Below are positions 1 to 6,688 of a DNA stretch of 35,784 nucleotides, in pieces. Both the position numbers and the translations under genes were made by a program. Below the pieces are notes generated by a model. It searched no databases. It was not told where the DNA came from and saw only the letters and a list, made by a program, of their open reading frames with translations. The stretch is from Proteobacteria bacterium UBA1148. Its GTDB lineage: Bacteria > Pseudomonadota > Gammaproteobacteria > Steroidobacterales > Rariloculaceae. Positions within the stretch are counted from its first letter, which is position 1; every line of letters starts with the position of its first letter. The stretch covers positions 3,590 to 39,373 of the forward strand of contig DBZY01000049.1 of assembly GCA_002311835.1 (NCBI GenBank), given 5' to 3'.

Positions 1-515
1 TCAATTTGAACGCGCAACTCCGTAAGAAGCTTCTGCACTTCGTCCACGCGGTCCGAAAACACGCCATCTAATGAGCGCATTGCGGCCTGGGCCGCCACAC
101 GTGAACCGCTATTCACGAGATCCGCGATAGCTTCGGCCTGCGCAAGATCCAGCTTGTCATTCAAAAACGCCCGCAGAGTGAACTCACCCGGTTCCGCCGG
201 CCTTGCGCCGAGACGTAGGGCGTTGCTGAGGAGCCATTCACTTACCACAACGCCACCGTGACCATGTAATTCGACCACGTCCTCACCAGTAAACGACCGT
301 GGACTAGGGAAGAACAAAATTAGCCCTTGGTCGATAATTAGACCAGTGTCATCTTTAAACGTACAAGCATGCGCATAACGGGGCTGGAGCTCCAGACCTG
401 TTAGCTCCTGACCAATAGCGCGCGCCTTAATTCCGGATACCCGCACGATCGCCACCCCCCCAGATCCGGGAGGCGTTGCGATGGCCGCTATCGTGTCGTT
501 GGTTCGGTAATTCAA
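1..515 (-). CDS. mnmE: tRNA modification GTPase MnmE (N-terminal part; runs off the window)
   Basis: MnmE, with MnmG, makes the cmnm5 modification of U34 in certain tRNAs. Only the first ~171 codons are here; the gene leaves the window at base 1. The minus-strand translation begins M(TTG)NYRTNDTIAAIATPPGSGG, matching the conserved MnmE start (NDTI-A-ATPPG-GG), and ends in LLTELRVQI, the stretch just before the G domain. So the window holds the N-terminal folate-binding domain and the beginning of the helical domain. I chose TTG at 515-513 because no ATG or GTG lies between it and the NDTI motif and a G-rich Shine-Dalgarno (AGGCGGGGGG) sits just upstream. It follows yidC in the same direction with a 64-bp gap, as in many gammaproteobacteria. 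Confidence 0.93.
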   Translation of the reverse strand, partial: MNYRTNDTIAAIATPPGSGGVAIVRVSGIKARAIGQELTGLELQPRYAHACTFKDDTGLIIDQGLILFFPSPRSFTGEDVVELHGHGGVVVSEWLLSNALRLGARPAEPGEFTLRAFLNDKLDLAQAEAIADLVNSGSRVAAQAAMRSLDGVFSDRVDEVQKLLTELRVQI

Positions 516-579
516 GACCCCCCGCCTGGTCTTATTAGAACGTGAGCGACGTGCTGACGGTGGAATATAACTCGTGAGT

Positions 580-2217
580 TCAGTCAGCTATGACTTTGTT
601 GATACGCCATTGCTGGAGAATGGACAGCGTCGTATTGGTGAGCCAATAGAGCACCAGTCCGGCCGGGAAAAACGCAAAAAACCCAGTAAACATAATCGGC
701 ATGATCTGCATAACTTTTGCTTGAATAGGATCGGGAGGCGCTGGATTCAACCGAGTCTGAACCAACATCGCCGCCCCCATCAGTAAGGGCAGCACAAAGT
801 ACGGATCCCTAGACGACAGATCACCTATCCAGAGCATAAAGGGAGCTTGTCGAATCTCGACGCTTTCAATCAGCACCCAATAAAAGGCAAAGAAAAAAGG
901 CATCTGTATAAGTATAGGTAAACAGCCTGCGGCCGGATTGACTTTCTCTCGTTTGTAGAGATCCATCATGTGCCGACTGAGCTCCTCACGATTGTCTTTG
1001 TAAGTCTCCTGTAAGGCCTTCATCCGCGGCTGTAGCTTGCGCATCCTAGCCATGGACCGTCCGCTTGTTTCAGTGAGCTTATAGAAAACCAGCTTGATCA
1101 ACATCGTGATAATGATGATGGCCCAGCCCCAGTTTCCGACTACTCTGTATATTCGGTCCAGACCCCAAAAGAGCGGCCGCGCCAGTATAGTCAACATCCC
1201 GTAATCCACGGTCAGCTCCAGGCTCGGTCCAGCTGCCGCAAGCTGTTCCTGCAATTTTGGCCCCACAAAAAGTGTGAACGGAAATTCCTCCCGCTCGCCT
1301 GCAGGAACCTCGACTGTATTCGATATACCAGTAAGGGTGAATTCCCCGCCCTGCGCCGCCGCCCGGTAAGTGAATGCCTCCATTGGGGGCGGCACGGCTG
1401 CTGCAAGAAAATGATGTTGAATGGCTGCAACCCATCCCCCCACTAGAGATTGGTTAATTGGCTCCTCAATCAAGTCTTCAACATCTAGCTTTTCGAACTG
1501 CTCCCCGTCATACAGCACGGGGCCCGTGAACGAGTAGGAATCCACTGAGACGAAAGAGCGACCAACAGGCCGATGATGTCTAAAAATCTGAACGTATCCC
1601 GCACCGCTCCAAGCTTCATCTCCTTGATTTTCAACGATGATATTCAGGTCTATCGCATACTGCCCACGACGAAACGTGTATACCTTCTGTGCGCGTAGGG
1701 GCCCTGCAGTTGTCCAGTCTAAGCGTACGATTAGTTCGTCCGACCCAGGACTAAGAATGTACTCGTCACCCTCAGCGACAAACTCAGCCTGATGGTTCGG
1801 CTCATTCTCGCCGGACAGGCCCCTGGCACCTGTTCGAAAAATCCAACGATCTTGCTCAGTATCATTCAACAGGCGAACGGGAGCAGCCAACCCTTTATCG
1901 ATCGGGTAATCCAGAAGTTCAACTTGAACCAAATCGCCACCCTGCATATCGATCAGCGCATCAAAAACATCCGTCTGGATTCGAATAGTTCGGGGTGGCT
2001 CTCCCGCATCAGTGGCAAGGGGTGCTGCTTGGGTTAACGGCTGAGTGAGCTGAGGAAGATTCTGGATGGCAGGGACACTCTGAACCGTTTGTTCCTCGCT
2101 AGCTATCGTTAGCGGTACTCCCTCAACCGGCGTCGGATATCGATCCACCCACGCCTGATAAGTAAACCACAGCATTAGGCTGAAGGTCATCCAGAGCAAT
2201 AGCCGGGTATTATCCAT
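580..2217 (-). CDS. yidC: membrane protein insertase YidC
   Basis: YidC inserts and folds proteins in the inner membrane, alone or with SecYEG. The product is 545 aa (E. coli 548). It starts MDNTRLLLWMTFSLMLW, the usual N-terminal signal-anchor. It has a large periplasmic domain (about residues 60-330) and the conserved C-terminal Oxa1-like core with several membrane segments (from about residue 345: VVGNWGWAIIIITMLIK; later INPAAGCLPILIQMPFFFAFY-type and SPD-region sequences). The frame is open further upstream, but MDNTR is the family start, so ATG at 2217 is preferred. That start overlaps the last 8 bases of rnpA, suggesting translational coupling. The yidD gene normally found between rnpA and yidC is missing. 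Confidence 0.96.
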   Translation of the reverse strand: MDNTRLLLWMTFSLMLWFTYQAWVDRYPTPVEGVPLTIASEEQTVQSVPAIQNLPQLTQPLTQAAPLATDAGEPPRTIRIQTDVFDALIDMQGGDLVQVELLDYPIDKGLAAPVRLLNDTEQDRWIFRTGARGLSGENEPNHQAEFVAEGDEYILSPGSDELIVRLDWTTAGPLRAQKVYTFRRGQYAIDLNIIVENQGDEAWSGAGYVQIFRHHRPVGRSFVSVDSYSFTGPVLYDGEQFEKLDVEDLIEEPINQSLVGGWVAAIQHHFLAAAVPPPMEAFTYRAAAQGGEFTLTGISNTVEVPAGEREEFPFTLFVGPKLQEQLAAAGPSLELTVDYGMLTILARPLFWGLDRIYRVVGNWGWAIIIITMLIKLVFYKLTETSGRSMARMRKLQPRMKALQETYKDNREELSRHMMDLYKREKVNPAAGCLPILIQMPFFFAFYWVLIESVEIRQAPFMLWIGDLSSRDPYFVLPLLMGAAMLVQTRLNPAPPDPIQAKVMQIMPIMFTGFFAFFPAGLVLYWLTNTTLSILQQWRINKVIAD

Positions 2218-2578
2218 GCTGTTCCGATTCGGCCTGCCGCACAATACGCCCAAAATGCCGCTGTAAGCTTGCAATCAAAATTTTATTCTCCACTGCCGGC
2301 GCCTCTCGCTTCGCCATGATGACAAAGTCCCACGCCGGAAGCTCTTGGCAGCGGAAAACTTCGCGGCTTAATCGTTTAAGCCTATTTCTCGCTGCCGCGC
2401 GTTTGTCGACCTTCTTCGAAATCGCTAATCCAAGGCGGGGATTATCGCAGGTGCCGGGTCGTGCAAGAACTATAAAGTAAAGATCCGCAGAACGAACTGG
2501 CCGCGCAAATACACGCTTGTATTCTGTTGATTGGGTTAAACGTTGCCAACGCGGAAACAGTGCAGACGATCGCACCAA
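2210..2578 (-). CDS. rnpA: ribonuclease P protein component
   Basis: Protein subunit of RNase P; it helps the RNA subunit process pre-tRNA 5' ends. 122 aa, a usual length. The basic signature RLGLAISKKVDKRAAARNRL (about residues 48-67) with the following KRLSREVFR is the RNA-binding RNR motif of the family. The frame opens with TTG GTG, so initiation could be at TTG (2578) or the adjacent GTG; no strong Shine-Dalgarno decides it. It lies 23 bp after rpmH, the classic rpmH-rnpA pair, and its 3' end overlaps yidC by 8 bp. Confidence 0.94.
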   Translation of the reverse strand: MVRSSALFPRWQRLTQSTEYKRVFARPVRSADLYFIVLARPGTCDNPRLGLAISKKVDKRAAARNRLKRLSREVFRCQELPAWDFVIMAKREAPAVENKILIASLQRHFGRIVRQAESEQHG

Positions 2579-2601
2579 GATACCACTTGGGTCACGCGTC
2601 C

Positions 2602-2736
2602 TTAGGGGGACAATCGTGCTCGGCCCTTCGCTCGACGACGTTTTAGTACTTGTCGCCCGCTCTTTGTTGCCATACGCGCGCGGAATCCATGAGTGCGCTT
2701 GCGCCGTAGATTACTGGGTTGAAAAGTTCTTTTCAT
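2602..2736 (-). CDS. rpmH: 50S ribosomal protein L34
   Basis: Ribosomal protein L34, 44 aa, found by translating the minus strand. It begins MKRTFQPSNLRRKRTHGFRA, continues through RMATKSGRQVLKRRRAKGRA and ends RLSP. This is the full-length, highly basic L34 sequence with the conserved MKRT-QPS-L-RKR-HGFR core. It is the first gene of rpmH-rnpA-yidC and is driven by a good sigma70-type promoter at 2817-2845. Confidence 0.97.
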   Translation of the reverse strand: MKRTFQPSNLRRKRTHGFRARMATKSGRQVLKRRRAKGRARLSP

Positions 2737-2816
2737 GGTGAGTCCGAATTTGGTTCCGGTCCAGCAAAGAAAGTTCTAAGCAAAACAAAGAGATGTACGG
2801 TGTAAAAGAGCCGGGA

Positions 2817-2845
2817 ACTGTACGCGGGGGTTAGTAGGCTGTCAA
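2817..2845 (-). promoter_or_regulatory. sigma70-type promoter of rpmH-rnpA-yidC
   Basis: On the minus strand TTGACA (2845-2840) is followed by a 17-bp spacer and TACAGT (2822-2817). This is a perfect -35, ideal spacing and a 4/6 match to the -10. It points at rpmH about 80 bp downstream. Transcription from it is inferred. Confidence 0.65.
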
Positions 2846-2950
2846 TACCAGCGTCTTGAGTTTAAGCTCTAGATAAGTAGCGCAATACGATTATAAACTA
2901 GCGCTAACGAACACTAGATTCAATTAACTACTAACTAAAGAAAAAACACC

Positions 2951-4279
2951 GTGGCAGCGAACTCGGCGGTACGCCCGTCTCTCTGGAAACAGTGTTTGAG
3001 AGCTCTGGAGTTGGAGCTCTCAGAACAGCAATTTAACACCTGGATCAGGCCCCTACAGGCTGAAGTAAGCGACGGTGGGCTAAAACTGCTCGCGCCGAAC
3101 CGTTTTGTTGTGGACTGGGTCCAAGAAAACTGTATGGACCACATTTCGTTAGTTGTGGGGTCTATTCCCGTGAAGCTGGCGGTTGGTAGCCGGCGGCGGC
3201 CCCCTTTGTCAGCTGGGACTGTTAAAGAAACCCCTGCTCGACCGACCCAGCCTTTGCTTGGAAGCCGACTTAATCCCCTCTTCACATTTAAGAATTTTGT
3301 TGAGGGAAAAAGCAATCAACTTGCTAGAGCTGCTGCTCTTCAAGTTGGTGAAAACCCAGGACTGGCCTATAACCCATTATTTCTCTACGGTGGTGTCGGT
3401 CTTGGTAAAACACACCTAATGCATGCTGTTGGGAATATGATTCTTGAAGAAGACCCCGGCGCCAAAGTTGTTTATATTCACTCGGAACGGTTTGTCGGTG
3501 ATATGGTTAGGGGACTACAGCACAATACTATCGCTGAATTTAAACGTAGTTACCGTTCCTTAGACGCTCTGCTGATCGACGATATTCAGTTTTTTGCTGG
3601 AAAGCAGCAGTCTCAAGAGGAATTTTTCCACACATTTAACGCCTTGCTGGAAGGGCAGCGACAAATTATTCTTACTTGTGATCGTTACCCGAAAGAAGTT
3701 TCTGGTCTTGAGGAGCGACTAAAGTCCCGTTTTGGTTGGGGTTTAACTGTTGCTATAGAACCACCTGAAGTGGAAACCAGCGCTGCTATTCTTATGAGTA
3801 AAGCTGCTGTAGAACAGCATTATCTACCAGAGGAAGTTGCGTTTTTTATCGCACAGCGGATTCGATCCAATGTAAGAGAACTAGAAGGTGCGTTGCGCCG
3901 GGTGATTGCCAACTCTCGTTTTACTGGACAGCCCATTACGTTGGATTTTACAAAAGAAGCGCTTCGAGATTTGCTTGCACTACAGGATAAGCTTGTAACT
4001 GTAGATAACATCCAGCGCACCGTGGCGGAGTATTTTAAAATTCGTGTTGCTGATTTACTTTCTAAGCGTCGTAGTCGGTCCGTTGCGCGTCCGCGACAGC
4101 TCGCTATGGCGCTTACAAAAGAGTTAACGAACCATAGCTTACCTGAAATAGGTGATGCTTTCGGTGGTAGAGATCATACAACCGTTATCCATGCGTGTCG
4201 GAGAATTAAGTCTCTTAAAGAAACCGAGGTGCGGGTATCTGAAGACTACGGCAACCTGTTGAGAACCCTGACAGGGTAA
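2951..4279 (+). CDS. dnaA: chromosomal replication initiator DnaA
   Basis: Initiator ATPase that binds DnaA boxes at oriC, melts the DUE and loads DnaB. 442 aa (E. coli 467), the linker domain II being short. Domain I is at about 1-80 (LWKQCLRALELELSEQQFNTW). Domain III has Walker A GGVGLGKT (147-154), Walker B LLIDD (207-211) and sensor II NVRELEGALRRV (307-318). Domain IV has the DNA-binding signature GDAFGGRDHTTVIHA (401-415). The start is GTG at 2951, with only a weak A-rich upstream element; no other start precedes domain I. dnaN follows after 195 bp of very AT-rich DNA. Confidence 0.98.
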   Translation: MAANSAVRPSLWKQCLRALELELSEQQFNTWIRPLQAEVSDGGLKLLAPNRFVVDWVQENCMDHISLVVGSIPVKLAVGSRRRPPLSAGTVKETPARPTQPLLGSRLNPLFTFKNFVEGKSNQLARAAALQVGENPGLAYNPLFLYGGVGLGKTHLMHAVGNMILEEDPGAKVVYIHSERFVGDMVRGLQHNTIAEFKRSYRSLDALLIDDIQFFAGKQQSQEEFFHTFNALLEGQRQIILTCDRYPKEVSGLEERLKSRFGWGLTVAIEPPEVETSAAILMSKAAVEQHYLPEEVAFFIAQRIRSNVRELEGALRRVIANSRFTGQPITLDFTKEALRDLLALQDKLVTVDNIQRTVAEYFKIRVADLLSKRRSRSVARPRQLAMALTKELTNHSLPEIGDAFGGRDHTTVIHACRRIKSLKETEVRVSEDYGNLLRTLTG

Positions 4280-4474
4280 TCGGAAAACCTGTACATAAGT
4301 TCTTATATTATTTTATATACAGGAAAACAACAGGATTAATAATCTAAAACATAACTTAAAATATTACATAAGTTATTGTTTTTAAAAGATTAAATAAGTT
4401 ATACACGTTATTCAGTGGGTTAATAATAACTATAATAAATAATATATAAATATTTTAATTTAGGTATTTAGACA
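4280..4474. other. candidate oriC / DNA unwinding element in the dnaA-dnaN spacer
   Basis: The spacer is nearly all A and T, far richer than its surroundings. It contains DnaA-box-like 9-mers TTATGTACA (minus strand, 4298-4290), TTATATACA (4313-4321) and TTATACACG (4399-4407), against the TTATCCACA consensus. The first two form an inverted repeat (4288-4298 with 4313-4323, one mismatch). ATAAGTT occurs three times (4295-4301, 4368-4374, 4394-4400), and the last 60 bases are runs of TAATAAT/ATATAAAT type. Position and composition fit an origin, but no perfect DnaA box is present; part of it must also serve as the dnaN promoter and leader. Confidence 0.5.
4288..4323. repeat. inverted repeat just after dnaA
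   Basis: CCTGTACATAA (4288-4298) and TTATATACAGG (4313-4323) are complementary at 10 of 11 positions with a 14-nt loop. Each arm holds one DnaA-box-like 9-mer in convergent orientation. It could be a paired DnaA site or a weak hairpin at the end of dnaA; it lacks the GC-rich stem of a normal intrinsic terminator. Confidence 0.5.
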
Positions 4475-5572
4475 ATGAAGCTAAGCGCATCACGGGAAAC
4501 TATATTAAAACCACTTCGCGCGGTTATTGGCGTCGTGGAGCGCCGACAAACTATGCCTATTCTCGGTCACGTTTTGTTAGCAGTACAGGAAAACCAACTA
4601 AGTGTTACTGCTACAGACTTAGAGGTTGAGCTATTAGCACAAACAGAAGTTGAAACCGAATCCCAAGGTGCAATTACGGTACCCGGAAGAAAATTATATG
4701 ATATTTGTAGAGCTTTACCCGAAGGGGCGAAAATAGACCTCAGTGTAAGTGGAGATAAGCTAACCTTAAAAGCAGGTCGGAGCCGGTTTACCTTATCTAC
4801 CCTACGAGCCGTAGATTTCCCTACCGTTGAAGAAATAGCGACCCAACAAACACTAACAACAAAACAGCAAACGTTCCAAAAATTACTAGAAAAAACACAC
4901 TTTTCTATGGCCCAACAAGACGTACGCTATTATTTAAATGGTCTTTTGCTTGAGACCGAAGACACAACGCTACGGGCTGTTGCAACGGACGGTCACCGCC
5001 TTGCGTTATCTGAGCTAAAACTTAAATCAGCCGCTGAAAAAAACGAGCAAGTAATCGTGCCACGCAAAGGGGTTTTAGAGCTACAACGACTCCTAAATGA
5101 TGAGGGAGATGTAGATCTCACCATAGGAGCAGGCCATATACGAGTTCACCTTAACGGAATCCGCTTTACATCCAAGTTAATCGATGGACGCTTCCCCGAA
5201 TATAACAAGGTGGTTCCAAATGATATTAAAAGCGTTATTACCGCTAACCGGGGGCTACTTCGCCAAGCGCTACAACGCGCATCAATTCTCTCTAACGAGA
5301 AATACCGAGGTGTCCGGTTGGACTTGGGAGAAAACAACCTTAATATTAAGGCGAACAACCCAGAACAAGAAGAGGCGGAGGAAACCCTAGAGGTTGAGTA
5401 TGATGGGCCAAGCATGGAAATCGGGTTCAATGTTAATTATTTGCTAGATGCTTTGAGCGCTGTTGACGAAGACCAAGTTCAATTGGGGCTCAGCGACGCA
5501 AACTCCAGCTGTCTAATTAAAGGGCCAACCACAAAGAACGCTAAATTTGTGGTTATGCCCATGCGCTTATAG
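4475..5572 (+). CDS. dnaN: DNA polymerase III beta sliding clamp
   Basis: Beta clamp that tethers DNA polymerase III to DNA. 365 aa (E. coli 366). It starts MKLSASRETILKPLRAVIGV and carries the family hallmarks RRQTMPILGHVLL, TDLEVELLA and ATDGHRLALS, and the C-terminal VVMPMRL that forms part of the protein-binding pocket. Start ATG at 4475; the upstream sequence is AT-rich with no clear Shine-Dalgarno. Codons in the first half are noticeably AT-rich compared with genes further right. recF follows 26 bp later. Confidence 0.98.
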   Translation: MKLSASRETILKPLRAVIGVVERRQTMPILGHVLLAVQENQLSVTATDLEVELLAQTEVETESQGAITVPGRKLYDICRALPEGAKIDLSVSGDKLTLKAGRSRFTLSTLRAVDFPTVEEIATQQTLTTKQQTFQKLLEKTHFSMAQQDVRYYLNGLLLETEDTTLRAVATDGHRLALSELKLKSAAEKNEQVIVPRKGVLELQRLLNDEGDVDLTIGAGHIRVHLNGIRFTSKLIDGRFPEYNKVVPNDIKSVITANRGLLRQALQRASILSNEKYRGVRLDLGENNLNIKANNPEQEEAEETLEVEYDGPSMEIGFNVNYLLDALSAVDEDQVQLGLSDANSSCLIKGPTTKNAKFVVMPMRL

Positions 5573-5598
5573 GGTATTTACGAAACAACAGGTCAAAC

Positions 5599-6660
5599 GT
5601 GCCGCTTAATCAGGTACGGATTCACTCCTTCCGATGTCTATCCAAAGTAGACCTACCGGTCAATTCAAAGAGAACCTACATCTTTGGCCCCAATGGAGCG
5701 GGGAAGACTAGTCTTCTTGAGGCCATATATCTTCTGGGTCGGGGGCGGTCATTTCGCACCCGGCAAAGCCGTCGATTGATTCAACATGGTCAGGAGAGTT
5801 TTGCCGTTTATGGGGCGCTGGACCTAGGCGGCGTAACGCATCATTTAGGTGTGGGGCGCAGCGCTGGTGGACTAGAGCTTAGGTTGGACGGTAAACCGGC
5901 TCCGGGTATATCTGCTTTGGCTCGCCTACTGCCCGTCCATGTAATTGAGCCAAGTATGCATAGCCTAATTGAGGGGGGGCCTAAAAACCGCCGTCAGTTC
6001 TTGGACTGGGGGGTGTTTCACGTGAAACAGGACTATTTGTCGGTCTGCCGTCGGTATCGGCGGATTCTTGGTCAGCGCAACATGGCCTTAAAAACACATA
6101 GCGGGGAAGCTAGTTGGAATGAAAGCCTTTTGGAGGCAGGCTTGGAAGTCGATCAAGCTCGGTCGCACTATGTAAGTCAGTTAGCTAATGCGCTGGTGGG
6201 GCTGGGAGAAGCGTTACTAGGTCGTCCATTGGAGATTGCCTACCGTAAGGGCTGGCGTAAGGGACAGGCCTTCGAAGAAGCTCTGGAGGCCTCCTCTGGC
6301 AAAGATAGCGCTATCGGTGCTACACAAGTGGGGCCGCACCGAGCTGATTTAATAATTAGTCTTGGTACCAGAGGGGTCCGAGAGGAGGTTTCCAGAGGCC
6401 AGCAAAAACTCATAGCTGCCGGATTGGTGCTGGCACAAATACGGGTTTTCGCTTCCAATCGCGATGACGGGGGTATCCTGTTAGTGGATGATCCTGCGGC
6501 AGAGCTAGATAAGAGCTCTTTGGGTGCTTTGATTTCAGTGCTGGATGAGCTACCGGCTCAACAAGTACTAACGAGCCTCGAGGAATCCATTTTACCCCCT
6601 GCGTCAGGATGTTCGGTGTTCCACGTGGAACAAGGAAAAGTCTTATCGATGGTACAATAG
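5599..6660 (+). CDS. recF: DNA replication and repair protein RecF
   Basis: SMC-like ATPase that, with RecO and RecR, loads RecA at gaps. 353 aa (E. coli 357). Walker A is GPNGAGKTS (30-38), the ABC-type signature region is VSRGQQKLIAAGL (about 263-275) and Walker B is ILLVDDPAAELD near residue 295. The start is GTG at 5599 (VPLNQVRIHSFRCL), preceded by AGG at 7-nt spacing; earlier in-frame starts are absent. Two perfect parS-type palindromes are embedded in the coding sequence (6014-6029 and 6617-6632). gyrB begins 28 bp downstream. Confidence 0.97.
   Translation: MPLNQVRIHSFRCLSKVDLPVNSKRTYIFGPNGAGKTSLLEAIYLLGRGRSFRTRQSRRLIQHGQESFAVYGALDLGGVTHHLGVGRSAGGLELRLDGKPAPGISALARLLPVHVIEPSMHSLIEGGPKNRRQFLDWGVFHVKQDYLSVCRRYRRILGQRNMALKTHSGEASWNESLLEAGLEVDQARSHYVSQLANALVGLGEALLGRPLEIAYRKGWRKGQAFEEALEASSGKDSAIGATQVGPHRADLIISLGTRGVREEVSRGQQKLIAAGLVLAQIRVFASNRDDGGILLVDDPAAELDKSSLGALISVLDELPAQQVLTSLEESILPPASGCSVFHVEQGKVLSMVQ
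6014..6029. promoter_or_regulatory. parS site 1 (ParB binding site) inside recF
   Basis: TGTTTCACGTGAAACA is a perfect 16-bp palindrome identical to the canonical chromosomal parS described in Bacillus subtilis. It lies in recF, close to the origin, where parS sites usually cluster. ParB binding is inferred; parA and parB are not in the window but normally lie beyond mnmE. Confidence 0.88.
6617..6632. promoter_or_regulatory. parS site 2 (ParB binding site) at the recF 3' end
   Basis: TGTTCCACGTGGAACA is a second perfect 16-bp palindrome, the C/G variant of the parS core known from pseudomonads (GTTCCACGTGGAAC). It lies 603 bp from site 1, in the last codons of recF. Confidence 0.87.
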
Positions 6661-6688
6661 TCCGGTTTTGCCGGGCATAGATCTGAAC

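Noticed and set aside
2889..2900. TATAAT-like element on the minus strand in the rpmH-dnaA gap
   Set aside because: No suitable -35 at 16-18 bp; the TTGACA/TACAGT promoter at 2817-2845 is far better.
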